A DNA stretch of 64,000 nucleotides from Bacteroides sp. GTDB lineage: Bacteria > Bacteroidota > Bacteroidia > Bacteroidales > Bacteroidaceae. The translations under genes were made by a program, and so were the position numbers. The notes beneath the pieces were generated by a model. The model worked only from the letters and a program-made list of their open reading frames with translations. It was not told the origin of the DNA and made no database searches. Positions 25,457 to 33,930 of this stretch are shown in pieces (the stretch's first letter is position 1; every line of letters starts with the position of its first letter). The DNA lies in contig SUXW01000009.1 of NCBI GenBank assembly GCA_015060765.1, positions 61,641 through 125,640 on the forward strand, written 5' to 3'.

Positions 25457-27913
25457 ATGAAGAAACATCTGTTAATAGCAACGGCTATTCTAATGACCGG
25501 CCACGCATGGGCCGGCAACATCAACACCCTGTCCGACGATACCACCAAAGTAATCGACCTGGAAGAAGTGGTAATCATCTCCACCCCCAAGGAGACCAGC
25601 AAGCTGAAACAGCTGCCGGTATCGGTATCGCTCCTCTCCCAACAAGATATGCAGGCGCACCAAGTCACCTCATTGAAGCGCATCAGCGGATTGGTGCCCA
25701 ACCTGTTCATCCCCGACTATGGCTCGCGTCTTACCTCGGCCATGTACATCCGAGGCATCGGTTCGCGCATCAATACCCCGGCGGTAGGCATGTATGTAGA
25801 CAACATTCCATACCTCGACAAGAGCGCATTCGATTTCAATTTCTATGACATCGAGCGACTGGACATCCTGCGCGGACCGCAAGGCACCCTCTATGGCCGA
25901 AACACCATGGGTGGATTGGTGAAAGTACATACCCGTTCCCCATTCTCCTACCAAGGAACCGATGTGAAACTGGGTTATGCCACCGGCGACAACCACCGCA
26001 ACCTGTCGCTTACCCACTACCACCGCATCAGCGACCGTTTCGCTTTCTCGGCAGGCGGATACTACGAAGGTTCCGACGGATTCTTCACCAACTCGTTCCT
26101 CGACAAGAAAGTAGACGAAATGCAAGCCGGAGGCGGACGCATCCGTGCCGTGTGGTTGCCCGGCGACAACTGGAAACTCGATTTCAGCATCAATTACGAC
26201 TATACCGACGAAGGCGGTTATCCTTATTACTATACCGGCAAACTCGGTGGTGAAGAAGACCGCAAGGACTTGCTTGATAAAATAGCCTACAACCGCGAGA
26301 GTTCCTATCGCCGCAGTCTGCTGAACACCGGCTTGAACATCGAGCACCAAGCCCGCCATTTCATTTTCAATGCCGTGACCGGATTCCAGCACCTCGACGA
26401 CCGCATGTTCATGGATCAGGACTTTTCACCGCTCGACACCTATACCCTGGAACAAAAGCAACGCATCAACAGCATCAGCGAAGAAATCAGTTTCAAGAGC
26501 AAGCCGGGCAAGCGCTGGCAATGGACCACCGGCGTGTTCGGATTCTACCAAAGCATGAACGTGAACAGTCCCGTAACCTTCCGCAAGGACGGTATGACGA
26601 TGCTCAACCAGATGCTTGGCAGCGTTATCCCCGGCAAGATTGAAGTGCCGATGGGTCCCGTGATGGCAATGAACATCCTGCCGTCGCTGAACATCACCTC
26701 CCCCGAAATGCCGATCGATGGACACTTCAAGACCCCGCAATACAACCTCGCCTTCTTCCATCAGTCGCAATTCCGCGACTTGTTTGGTGCCGAAGGGCTG
26801 TCGTTCACCGTGGGCCTCCGCCTCGACTACGAAAAGATGGAGATGGACTATAATACAGGAACCTCACTCGACTATACCGTAGGTATCAAGGGCGAAATGA
26901 TGCAGATGGGACAGGTTATCCGCGAGATTCCGATGATGCCCGCCACACCGCTCACCGTAGAGTCGCGCTACCAAGGCAAACTCTCGAAAGACTACCTCCA
27001 GCTGCTCCCTAAATTTGCCTTGCAATACGACTTCAACCACGGCAAGAGCAACGTCTATGCCAGTGTGAGCAAGGGACACCGTTCGGGCGGATACAATTTC
27101 CAGATGTTCTCCGAGCTGCTTCAATCCAGCCTGCGCAACGACATGATGCGCCAGAGCAAGGAAGAAATCATGAAGAACGTACCCGAAAACTACGTGGGAC
27201 TGGTAGCCGACAAGTTTCCCGATGCCGGCGAGAACCCCGATGCCCAGTCGGCCGTGGAGTACAAGCCGGAATATACGTGGAACTATGAAGTGGGCACGCA
27301 CCTCAACCTGTTCGACGGCAAGTTGCAGGCCGACCTTGCCGCCTTCTACATGAGCACCAAGGACCAGCAGATTTCCAAGATGGCCATCAGCGGATTGGGC
27401 CGCATCACCGACAATGCCGGCGAGAGCGAAAGCTACGGCGTGGAAGCCAGCTTAGTGGCCAGCATCAACCGCCACCTGCTGCTGAATGCCAGCTACGGAT
27501 ACACCAAGGCCACTTTCGTGAAATACGAGTTGGGCGACCCACTTTCGAGCGCCGAACCGGCCGTGAACTACAACGGCAACTACGTGCCCTTTGTGCCCAT
27601 GCACACCATGAACGTAGGCGGTTCGTACTCGTTCTTCTTCGACGACAGTTGGGCGCAGAGCCTTACCTTCGGGGCGAACGTCAACGGTGCCGGAAAGATT
27701 TACTGGACGGAATACAACAACGTTTGTCAGGATTTCTACGCCAGTCTGAACGCCAACGTATCGCTGAAGACCAAGGCCGTACAGATAGACCTGTGGGGAC
27801 GCAACCTCACGGACAACGACCACACCACCTTCTACTTCGAATCCATGGGCCGCGGCTTCGAACAGCGCTGCAAGCCCTTGCAAGTGGGTGTGGATGTAAA
27901 GTGGAATTTCTGA
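25457..27913 (+). CDS. TonB-dependent outer-membrane receptor
   Basis: An 818-residue receptor. It has a signal peptide (cleavage near HAWAG), a short TonB-box region (KVIDLEEVVIIST), a plug (QPVSVSL-type start, then RISGLVPNLFIPDYGSRL, SAMYIRGIGSRINTPAVGMYV, LDILRGPQGTLYGRNTMGG) and a barrel ending VDVKWNF. The plug resembles siderophore or small-ligand receptors rather than SusC, and no SusD partner is present. A LuxR-type regulator sits directly upstream. The ligand cannot be assigned from sequence. Base composition is visibly more GC-rich than the neighbouring minus-strand amino-acid genes. Confidence 0.85.
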   Translation: MKKHLLIATAILMTGHAWAGNINTLSDDTTKVIDLEEVVIISTPKETSKLKQLPVSVSLLSQQDMQAHQVTSLKRISGLVPNLFIPDYGSRLTSAMYIRGIGSRINTPAVGMYVDNIPYLDKSAFDFNFYDIERLDILRGPQGTLYGRNTMGGLVKVHTRSPFSYQGTDVKLGYATGDNHRNLSLTHYHRISDRFAFSAGGYYEGSDGFFTNSFLDKKVDEMQAGGGRIRAVWLPGDNWKLDFSINYDYTDEGGYPYYYTGKLGGEEDRKDLLDKIAYNRESSYRRSLLNTGLNIEHQARHFIFNAVTGFQHLDDRMFMDQDFSPLDTYTLEQKQRINSISEEISFKSKPGKRWQWTTGVFGFYQSMNVNSPVTFRKDGMTMLNQMLGSVIPGKIEVPMGPVMAMNILPSLNITSPEMPIDGHFKTPQYNLAFFHQSQFRDLFGAEGLSFTVGLRLDYEKMEMDYNTGTSLDYTVGIKGEMMQMGQVIREIPMMPATPLTVESRYQGKLSKDYLQLLPKFALQYDFNHGKSNVYASVSKGHRSGGYNFQMFSELLQSSLRNDMMRQSKEEIMKNVPENYVGLVADKFPDAGENPDAQSAVEYKPEYTWNYEVGTHLNLFDGKLQADLAAFYMSTKDQQISKMAISGLGRITDNAGESESYGVEASLVASINRHLLLNASYGYTKATFVKYELGDPLSSAEPAVNYNGNYVPFVPMHTMNVGGSYSFFFDDSWAQSLTFGANVNGAGKIYWTEYNNVCQDFYASLNANVSLKTKAVQIDLWGRNLTDNDHTTFYFESMGRGFEQRCKPLQVGVDVKWNF

Positions 27914-27941
27914 TACAGAACTCCACCGAAGAATACAAAAA

Positions 27942-27978
27942 CGGAGGCACAGAGTCATTAAAAGATTCTGTGCCTCCG
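27942..27978. terminator. Bidirectional intrinsic terminator
   Basis: Perfect 12-bp stem CGGAGGCACAGA / TCTGTGCCTCCG with a 13-nt loop, between the convergent TonB receptor and DUF6261 genes. Confidence 0.85.
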
Positions 27979-28003
27979 CTTTATTACATGACAAGAAAAA
28001 GAA

Positions 28004-28750
28004 TCACTCAACCTCTTCCGAAGCCCCCTCTTCCTCCTTCTTCGACTTGGCCGACTTGGTAGAGCGGCTGGCAAGCATCGCCTGAGCCTCGGATATCATG
28101 ACATTGAGGCGGTCCACAAACTCGGCATAAGGTGCTTCACCGTTCACTATAACCAGCGCATTCACACGCTGCACCAACGACTTGTAGGAGGCATCGGCCG
28201 CCATACGCGCCTCCTTGGCCAATCCCACCACGTAGGTAGATTCCTCCTTGGTCTTCTGCGCACGGAGGTCCTGAAACTGTGCCACGGCAAAATCCATGGC
28301 ATCCAGCCACGGTTCAAAGTAGAGCATCTCCTTGGTTTCCTGCGGCAAGGCTGTGAGGTCCTGCAACAAGTTGGCATAGCGTCCGTACTCCTCGTCGAAG
28401 CCCATGGTAGTAAGTATGCCGTATTTCTGGAAGATGGCCACCAACTTGGCACCCGCTTCGGCCATCTCGGCATTGGGATGGTCGGCCATGGCCTTTACAT
28501 AGGCGTAGGCAGCGCTCCAGCGCTTGTCGGCCTTGGCATCCGCTTCGTTCACAAGAGCCGTGTACGAGTTCTTGTCGCTCTGCTTCAGTGCCGCATCCAG
28601 TGCATTCACCGTTCCGCGGTAAGCCTCCACCATGGCCTTGTCGGTCTCCAGGGTGAGCAATTCCAGGGCGAGGTCGCGCACGCGGGTTTGGAAATTGAAA
28701 TCTTCCTGCATGTGCAGGCGTGTAATGTCAAAGTTCTTAATCTGTTTCAT
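28004..28750 (-). CDS. DUF6261 family protein
   Basis: A 248-residue, soluble, mostly helical protein typical of Bacteroidales. It begins MKQIKNFDITRLHMQEDFNF and runs through amphipathic helices (VRDLALELLTLETDKAMVEA; AGAKLVAIFQKYGILTTMGFDEEYGRYANLLQDL). It ends in a charged Lys/Glu/Ser tail (SAKSKKEEEGASEEVE). No signal peptide or catalytic motif is visible and the function is unknown. Four 41-bp repeats lie 44-207 bp upstream of its start, between it and the fimbrillin-like gene. Confidence 0.8.
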   Translation of the reverse strand: MKQIKNFDITRLHMQEDFNFQTRVRDLALELLTLETDKAMVEAYRGTVNALDAALKQSDKNSYTALVNEADAKADKRWSAAYAYVKAMADHPNAEMAEAGAKLVAIFQKYGILTTMGFDEEYGRYANLLQDLTALPQETKEMLYFEPWLDAMDFAVAQFQDLRAQKTKEESTYVVGLAKEARMAADASYKSLVQRVNALVIVNGEAPYAEFVDRLNVMISEAQAMLASRSTKSAKSKKEEEGASEEVE

Positions 28751-28793
28751 AGTCTTTTTTGTTTTTAGAATTAAAAATTACTTATTTGTATTG

Positions 28794-28957
28794 TCGGGAA
28801 TCCCGACGGTCTCGTCAAGTTGTTTCCGCTGATTTCGGAAGTTCCGGCAGTGCCGTCAAGTGCTTTTTGACGCTTTCGGGACTTCCGACGACTCCGTCAA
28901 GCCGTTTTTGGAGGTGTCGGAAGTTCCGAAAGGTTTGTCAAGCGGTTTTTGGTGCGG
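28794..28957. repeat. Four tandem 41-bp repeats with a palindromic core
   Basis: Units at 28794-28834, 28835-28875, 28876-28916 and 28917-28957 keep an exact 41-bp period. Each opens with a palindrome of the form TCGGRANTYCCGA (perfect in units 1 and 4), followed by a variable 6-8 nt and the conserved GTCAAGnnGTTT. Units are diverged from each other outside these elements. The array fills the gap between the fimbrillin-like stop and the DUF6261 promoter region. There are no unique spacers, so it is not a CRISPR. Confidence 0.9.
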
Positions 28958-28959
28958 GA

Positions 28960-30729
28960 TTATACGGGGACATAATCATTATTTCCCGATTTATCCAATA
29001 TCAACGGCTCATTTTCAGCAGTACTTTGTTTATAACGCCAATCACCAAAGTCACTGGGCAAAGCTGTGTTCATAGCCTCCATGGCGGTTTCCCAAGTAAC
29101 GGTTGTACCATCCACCTCTGTCGCAGTCTGTGAATTTTCATCTTCACCGATGCCGTTCGTAGCTCCTGTGCAGTTCCAGTAGCAGGCGGTGATGATGCCA
29201 GTATCATAATTATACCCCACTACACCACCAATATAAGTTCCCTCATTTGGAGCGGTAGCACTCAATGCGCCCGTGTTGTAGCAGGCGGTAATGATGCCAC
29301 CATCATTGTTGTACCCGGCAATGCCGCCAACGTAAGAATCCACGCCTTTCACCGTAGCAATATTGTAACAACCCGTCACCGAGCCATAATTGTCTATCAC
29401 AATACCGCCAACATTGTAATTAGAAGAGAGAGTAGTGACACTGCCCGACACACTGCATCCGCTGATAATGCCCCTGTTTTCACAGGCAATGCCACCGGCA
29501 TACATGCCACTGATATCAACAGTCTTCAGATGAAGATTCTTCACCACACCGGTTGGTCCGATATAAAATGGCGCAGCTTGATGTTCCTCACCCGAGGCTA
29601 TCTTTATCCCTGTAATAGAATATCCGCCACCATCCACAGTGCCGGCTATCCATAATTCACTGGGCCAGTTGCTATCGTTGGTTTCGTTGTAATCGTTGTC
29701 ATAATCAAGACCAGCGTTGGTCCAATCAATATTGGCAGTCAGGGTCAGGTTTACGTTAGGATAAGTTCTCACAGCCTCTATCCACTTCTCCAAATCAGCA
29801 ACGTTGCCGGCAGTGTGGTTCAGCAGAACATTTTCCGCCCCATCGGCGTCCATCGTTCTGGCAGCGGTGTAATAATAGCCGGCCTTGATGCCCTCATTGT
29901 TGATGATGAAGTTATCACGCCATGTTTTGTAATAACTGCCATCCTCGGAATAGGCGGTTATCGTAACTTTAGTATCGGCTGCCAATGGAGGCAGATAAGC
30001 ATAGACTACGTAGTTGCCGGCACCGTCGGACACAAGTTCATCAGTAGGAATACACACGAGATTAGGAGAAGCTTCGACTTCAAAGTCAGGACTCTCTCCC
30101 GTCACATCCACTTTTCCGTCTGAAAAACATTCAACCGACTCGTGAGCAAAAGAGATTTCCACATCATTTACCAATTCCCCCTGAATACCTTTCAGCGTGA
30201 ACTTCATCACCGCCAGCATGTGTTGGAAGTGGAAGTCTCCTTCGGCCGAACGCTTGGCGTACATCAGGTTCATGCTTCCGTCCAACTGTCCCGTCTGGTT
30301 ATAAAAATCAAACGGTATGGCTTTGGCAGAAACATTCAGTTCGTTCTGTTCCGTATTTTCATTCCATTCACCCCACATTTCGGGATCCAACGCGGGATAG
30401 TAGGCATAATAGTCCGTTCCTTCTGCGAAAGTAAAACCATTGGGGCCTGCAAATTCACTTCCCTCCGTTTGGGTGAATGTTACGGGCTCGGCTTCTTCTG
30501 CGGTCATTACCGAGAAGCTCTCGCCGCTCTCTTTCCATGATACTTTCAGTCCGTTTTCACCTTGGTCTTCGAAAGCCAGTCGGCTACCGGTACCGTCGGG
30601 CACGTAGGCATTGACAGTGACGCATTGTTTCGCCACCAACTCGTCTTGTTGCAACAGTTCATCCCAATTGCTGCATGCGGCAAGCATCCACGCACTTGCC
30701 ACTATTCCTAAGAAATGTTTCGTCTTCAT
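28960..30729 (-). CDS. Fimbrillin-like lipoprotein with C-terminal GLUG repeats
   Basis: A 589-residue secreted lipoprotein, started at the ATG at 30729 (signal peptide, lipobox MLAAC). The N-terminal half follows the fimbrillin / Mfa-like plan: VTVNAYVPDGTGSRLAFEDQ, KVSWKESGESFSV, YYAYYPALDPE, and FHFQHMLAVMKFTLKGIQG. The C-terminal half holds at least four GLUG-type beta repeats (GGIACENRGIISGCSVSG; GGIVIDNYGSVTGCYNIA; GGIAGYNNDGGIITACYNTG; GGVVGYNYDTGIITACYW). GLUG repeats are usual in surface adhesins. It may be a pilus tip or surface adhesin. A 43-residue ORF precedes it by 23 nt. Confidence 0.82.
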   Translation of the reverse strand: MKTKHFLGIVASAWMLAACSNWDELLQQDELVAKQCVTVNAYVPDGTGSRLAFEDQGENGLKVSWKESGESFSVMTAEEAEPVTFTQTEGSEFAGPNGFTFAEGTDYYAYYPALDPEMWGEWNENTEQNELNVSAKAIPFDFYNQTGQLDGSMNLMYAKRSAEGDFHFQHMLAVMKFTLKGIQGELVNDVEISFAHESVECFSDGKVDVTGESPDFEVEASPNLVCIPTDELVSDGAGNYVVYAYLPPLAADTKVTITAYSEDGSYYKTWRDNFIINNEGIKAGYYYTAARTMDADGAENVLLNHTAGNVADLEKWIEAVRTYPNVNLTLTANIDWTNAGLDYDNDYNETNDSNWPSELWIAGTVDGGGYSITGIKIASGEEHQAAPFYIGPTGVVKNLHLKTVDISGMYAGGIACENRGIISGCSVSGSVTTLSSNYNVGGIVIDNYGSVTGCYNIATVKGVDSYVGGIAGYNNDGGIITACYNTGALSATAPNEGTYIGGVVGYNYDTGIITACYWNCTGATNGIGEDENSQTATEVDGTTVTWETAMEAMNTALPSDFGDWRYKQSTAENEPLILDKSGNNDYVPV

Positions 30730-30752
30730 TGTTACCATTGTTTAGGGATTAA

Positions 30753-30884
30753 TCATTCATCGTAGTTGCCACCGTACTCATAACCGTCAGGACTTCCGGC
30801 AAATCCGCGTTCCACTTCCACTTCTATCACTTCTACTCGTGGGGCTTCGTAAGCCGCCATTGCTTGTTTTTCTTCTCTTTTCAT
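30753..30884 (-). CDS. 43-residue small protein preceding the fimbrillin-like gene
   Basis: A short ORF, starting MKREEKQAMAAYEAPRVEVI, with an alternating VEVIEVEVERGFAGS core and an acidic/aromatic tail ending GYEYGGNYDE. No signal peptide. It is 23 nt upstream of the fimbrillin-like lipoprotein on the same strand, so the two are probably co-transcribed. Short 'YEAPRVEVIEVEVE' proteins beside fimbrillin or surface-lipoprotein genes are, in my recollection, common in Bacteroides. The conservation, not the function, is the reason to call it real. Confidence 0.65.
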   Translation of the reverse strand: MKREEKQAMAAYEAPRVEVIEVEVERGFAGSPDGYEYGGNYDE

Positions 30885-30938
30885 CTTTCAATCGGTATTT
30901 AGTTATTCATTATTGTTCAAACGGAGGGAAAAAGAAAA

Positions 30939-30979
30939 GCCGTTGGTTGGCAGGGCTATCGCTCCTGCCAACCAACGGC
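30939..30979 (-). terminator. Strong hairpin, likely terminator of the DUF3791/DUF3990 cassette
   Basis: A perfect 16-bp stem, GCCGTTGGTTGGCAGG with its complement, around a 9-nt loop, followed on the minus strand by TTTTCTTTTT. It would end transcripts coming from the cassette at 31.1-32.0 kb before the 43-residue ORF. A second small GC hairpin (CGGGC-TTC-GCCCG) lies at 30990-31002. Confidence 0.75.
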
Positions 30980-31024
30980 ATTCCTCGTCCGGGCTTCGCC
31001 CGTCCGTTATATGTATAGTATAGC

Positions 31025-31055
<31 letters not shown>

Positions 31056-31102
31056 AATGATTTATTCGACATATACAAATTATTTAGCGGTTATTTTTTG
31101 TT

Positions 31103-31330
31103 TCACCCAATCTTTCCATACTCAATTTCGTGCTTCAATAATCCATAGTTATAAGCAGCACTTTGGTAATAAAGGCCGGTTTCCAATTGGTTTATCTTTT
31201 CATACAATTGAGAATTGTATATCAACTCCAATGCCGCCGGCAATTCCAAATGATAATCTTCCATTAAAAAGACTGTCATTTGGTCTATTGTTCCATTAAT
31301 TAGAAATTCTTTTTGAGCCTGAGTCGTCAT
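31103..31330 (-). CDS. Small DUF3791-like protein, third gene of the DUF3990 cassette
   Basis: A 75-residue protein, MTTQAQKEFLINGTIDQMT at the start, helical, with a hydrophobic middle (MEDYHLELPAALELIYNSQLYEKI) and a C-terminal YQSAAYNYGLLKHEIEYG. It resembles the small DUF3791-type partner proteins found next to DUF3990, but the match is weaker than for the first gene of the cassette. Its ATG overlaps the DUF3990 stop (ATGA at 31327-31330), so translation is coupled. If the cassette is a toxin-antitoxin system, this is one antitoxin or accessory candidate. Function inferred from arrangement only. Confidence 0.7.
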   Translation of the reverse strand: MTTQAQKEFLINGTIDQMTVFLMEDYHLELPAALELIYNSQLYEKINQLETGLYYQSAAYNYGLLKHEIEYGKIG

Positions 31331-31797
31331 ATGCGTTTCAATAATTTGATTGCCTTATCCGTTCCAAAGAAAAACTGGCGATTCAACTTCTTATATTCCA
31401 ATTCACGTACTAATTCTGCGATTGTCAAAGTCCCTTCATCATATCGACCAATAAGATATGCCACCCCATCGTCGGCAATAGGCCCCACCACAATATCATA
31501 GTCGTGATGAAAAGAAGCCTTCCGACTTCTGTTTTTATGAATGAACGTAGCCCATTCCTCTGTAGGATAATCGAAAAGAAGTACATTCAAATCGGCAGAG
31601 GTTAACATTGTTTCATCAAAATCATATTCCTGCAATATAGGCAAACCTCCAAAAAGTTCGGTTTTCTTTTTTGCCCACGCTTCGGCTTGTTCACGAATGT
31701 CGGTCAGATAGAAACCTTGACCAAAGTCCTTATAAGCCTTAGATTTTGCAATATCTATCTGCTGGAAATCCACATTCGTCCCGTGATAAAGTTTCAT
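31327..31797 (-). CDS. DUF3990 protein, predicted ADP-ribosyltransferase-like toxin
   Basis: A 156-residue protein, started at the ATG at 31797 (MKLYHGTNVDFQQIDI), which overlaps the upstream stop by ATGA. DUF3990 proteins belong to the ADP-ribosyltransferase fold group. The visible hallmarks are YHGT at 4-7 with H5, and GQGFYLTD at 26-33 with Y30, fitting the H-Y positions of an H-Y-[E/D/Q] NAD site. Candidate later acidic residues lie in DYDIVVGPIADD (99-110), and QFFFGTDKAIKLL closes the domain. A small protein is coupled on each side. This fits a toxin with one or two small neutralising partners. The fold is from family knowledge; toxicity is inference. Confidence 0.8.
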   Translation of the reverse strand: MKLYHGTNVDFQQIDIAKSKAYKDFGQGFYLTDIREQAEAWAKKKTELFGGLPILQEYDFDETMLTSADLNVLLFDYPTEEWATFIHKNRSRKASFHHDYDIVVGPIADDGVAYLIGRYDEGTLTIAELVRELEYKKLNRQFFFGTDKAIKLLKRI

Positions 31798-32015
31798 ACC
31801 AACAATCCTCCATTCTTTTGGCAAACCACGATTAAGTCGTCCACCGTATCATCAATGGACTGCAAATGTTCCACTTCATAGAACTTGTCCAAGAAATCGA
31901 TGCCCTGAAAACGATACAAATAACGGAATGCAGCTTGCACCGACAAAGCAAAACGAACTGCAAAAGCACGTATACATGCATTGATATAAGGAATCTTATA
32001 CTTGCTTGCCATCAT
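31794..32015 (-). CDS. DUF3791 small protein, first gene of the DUF3990 cassette
   Basis: About 73 residues. I start at the tandem ATG ATG at 32015/32012, preceded by a purine-rich AAAAGGAAT ribosome-binding site; the frame is open to 32036. The sequence (SKYKIPYINACIRAFAVRFALSVQAAFRYLYRFQG, then DFLDKFYEVEHLQSIDDTVDDLIVVCQ) matches the DUF3791 pattern. Small DUF3791 proteins often sit just upstream of a DUF3990 gene. Its stop overlaps the DUF3990 start by four bases. A -7 box (TATATTTG, minus 32051-32044) lies just upstream. Confidence 0.78.
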   Translation of the reverse strand: MMASKYKIPYINACIRAFAVRFALSVQAAFRYLYRFQGIDFLDKFYEVEHLQSIDDTVDDLIVVCQKNGGLLV

Positions 32016-32043
32016 TATTCCTTTTTTTTTATTCATTCAACTG

Positions 32044-32051
32044 CAAATATA
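32044..32051 (-). promoter_or_regulatory. Promoter -7 element for the DUF3791/DUF3990 cassette
   Basis: The minus strand reads TATATTTG, a perfect TAnnTTTG, 29-36 nt before the first cassette gene; the -33 element is poor. It lies immediately beyond the terminator hairpin of the upstream gene. Confidence 0.5.
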
Positions 32052-32056
32052 ATGGA

Positions 32057-32088
32057 AATCCCCGAAACGCTTTCACATTCCGGGGATT
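32057..32088 (-). terminator. Hairpin after the U32 peptidase-family gene
   Basis: An 8-bp stem, AATCCCCG / CGGGGATT, with a 16-nt loop, 9 nt after the stop codon of the U32 gene. The T-run is weak, so it is only a probable terminator. Confidence 0.55.
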
Positions 32089-32097
32089 ATTTCAAAA

Positions 32098-33930
32098 TTA
32101 TTTCACAGCCAAAACCTTCATCTGGCAAAACTTACAATCAAACTCCAAACGGAACCGCTTGCCGTCCGAACTGACTAAATAATAGGGCTCGCGGAAAGGC
32201 GACTTGCCACGCTGATGCACCGGGCACCAGCCCATGCTGTAGCGCAAGCAATGCTTGCAGAACATCAGTACGGCATCTGTTGCAGGTTGCTTCTCGAAAG
32301 CAGGAGCCATCTTCGCCACTCCATGATGGCGATAGAACCGGGCGGCCCCTTCGTTCATCACATTGCCCAAATAAGTGAGTTCCGTTTGTGGAAACGGATG
32401 ATGGGTTTCGGGCATCGAAACAATTTCCTGACGGTAGTTCATGCGCCGGGCAGCCAACAATTGTTCTACGGCTTCCCTACGGAGTTCGGCCAACTGCGAG
32501 GAGGGAATAAACCAATTGTCACGCAGTTCCACATCGATGCGTTCTGCCTCGAACGGTGTGTTGCCCAACTTGGCCAACTGCGCCTTGATGTTATCGGTTT
32601 GCGGCGTGCGGGCCAATTCCTTTTCTTTCTCCAATGCGATGCTGACGCTTACATCGTCCTCATCGGTCAGGGTAAGGGTGAAGCCGAAGTTGTTTTCTTT
32701 CAGCGACATGTCCACGCCCAGTTTCCGTTCGGCCGATTTGCGTTGCATCAGCTTCTCGAATTCCTGGTCGAAGTTACGATAAAGCACGGTGCGCTGCTTG
32801 ATGCGGGGCATCTCACCGGCCGGAAAGAGTTTGTTGTTCTCCACGCGATTGATGCGGAGTCCTTTCAGTTTGCCCCGTTCATCGAGGTAACAGATGCCAT
32901 CGCCGTTGCTAAAGGGTTTTACACCCGCTACAACGATATAGTTACCGCGAATCTCCTTCACATACCCCATCTCCTCGCCCAACGACTTGGGGGTATCGAA
33001 TGAGAAGATGTCCTTGTTGCGCCCGAACAGGAAATAGTTGGTGAAGCCGCGGGTAAAACTCTTGTCCAATTGAGGTTTGAAAGCCAAGCGTACACTTCCC
33101 GAAGAGGCGCGGATGTATTCCTTGCGCCGCTTAAAGATGGCATCCAACCGCTGGCGATAGTAGGCGGTGACATTCTTTACATAAGTCACATCCTTCAGGC
33201 GGCCTTCAATCTTGAGCGACGAAGCACCCGCATCCAGCAGTTTCTCCAACTCTTCACTTTGGTTCAAGTCCTTCAACGATAGCAAATGCTTGTCCTTGAC
33301 AATCATCTTGCCATCGGCATCTACCATATCGAAGGACAAACGACAGAACTGGGCACACTCTCCCCGATTGGCACTTCGCCCGAAACAATGCTGGCTCACG
33401 TAGCACTGACCGCTATAGCTCACACACAAGGCACCGTGCACAAACACTTCGAGAGGTGTCTGGGGTACAGCCTCGTGTATCTTTCGGATTTGTTCCAACG
33501 AAAGTTCGCGTGCCAACACCACTTGTCGGAAACCCGCATCGGCCAGGAACTTCACCTTTTCTACATGGCGGTTGTCCATCTGCGTACTGGCATGAAGGGG
33601 AATAGGTGGAAGATTCAAGCCCGGCAATCCCATGTCCTGCACAATGAGCGCATCCACTCCGGCCCGGTATAAATCCCATATCATTCTTTCCGTTTCGGGC
33701 AGTTCCTCGTCTTTCAAGATGGTATTGAGGGTGACATAAATACGCACACGATAGAGGTGGGCATACTTTACCAGCTCGGCAATGTCCTCCAAAGAATTGC
33801 CGGCGGCAGCACGGGCACCAAAACGGGGTGCACCGATATATACGGCATCGGCACCGTGGTCAATCGCCGCGATGCCGCATTCCAAATTCTTGGCCGGAGC
33901 CAAGAGTTCAATCTTACGTTGCCTGATCAT
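32098..33930 (-). CDS. Peptidase U32 family protein (RlhA/TrhP-like RNA hydroxylation factor)
   Basis: A 610-residue U32 protein starting MIRQRKIELLAPAKNLECG. It carries the N-terminal ADAVYIGAPRFGARAAAGN segment and the family signature EVFVHGALCVSYSGQCYVS, followed by further cysteines (CAQFCR) and a C-terminal Cys cluster (MFCKHCLRYSMGWCPVHQRG; CKFCQMKVL). Size and cysteine pattern resemble E. coli RlhA/YdcP, which hydroxylates 23S rRNA, and TrhP, which modifies tRNA; the older 'collagenase' label is unreliable. Its ATG overlaps the metA stop (ATGA), so the two genes are translationally coupled. The frame is open further upstream but inside metA. Family certain, substrate inferred. Confidence 0.88.
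   Translation of the reverse strand: MIRQRKIELLAPAKNLECGIAAIDHGADAVYIGAPRFGARAAAGNSLEDIAELVKYAHLYRVRIYVTLNTILKDEELPETERMIWDLYRAGVDALIVQDMGLPGLNLPPIPLHASTQMDNRHVEKVKFLADAGFRQVVLARELSLEQIRKIHEAVPQTPLEVFVHGALCVSYSGQCYVSQHCFGRSANRGECAQFCRLSFDMVDADGKMIVKDKHLLSLKDLNQSEELEKLLDAGASSLKIEGRLKDVTYVKNVTAYYRQRLDAIFKRRKEYIRASSGSVRLAFKPQLDKSFTRGFTNYFLFGRNKDIFSFDTPKSLGEEMGYVKEIRGNYIVVAGVKPFSNGDGICYLDERGKLKGLRINRVENNKLFPAGEMPRIKQRTVLYRNFDQEFEKLMQRKSAERKLGVDMSLKENNFGFTLTLTDEDDVSVSIALEKEKELARTPQTDNIKAQLAKLGNTPFEAERIDVELRDNWFIPSSQLAELRREAVEQLLAARRMNYRQEIVSMPETHHPFPQTELTYLGNVMNEGAARFYRHHGVAKMAPAFEKQPATDAVLMFCKHCLRYSMGWCPVHQRGKSPFREPYYLVSSDGKRFRLEFDCKFCQMKVLAVK

Noticed and set aside
28794..28957. 41-bp repeats as a CRISPR array
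   Set aside because: Units are directly adjacent with no unique spacers, and repeats diverge; no cas genes in the window.
28759..29133. Plus-strand reading frame through the 41-bp repeats
   Set aside because: Ser/Phe/Arg-rich junk translation crossing into the antisense of the fimbrillin-like gene.
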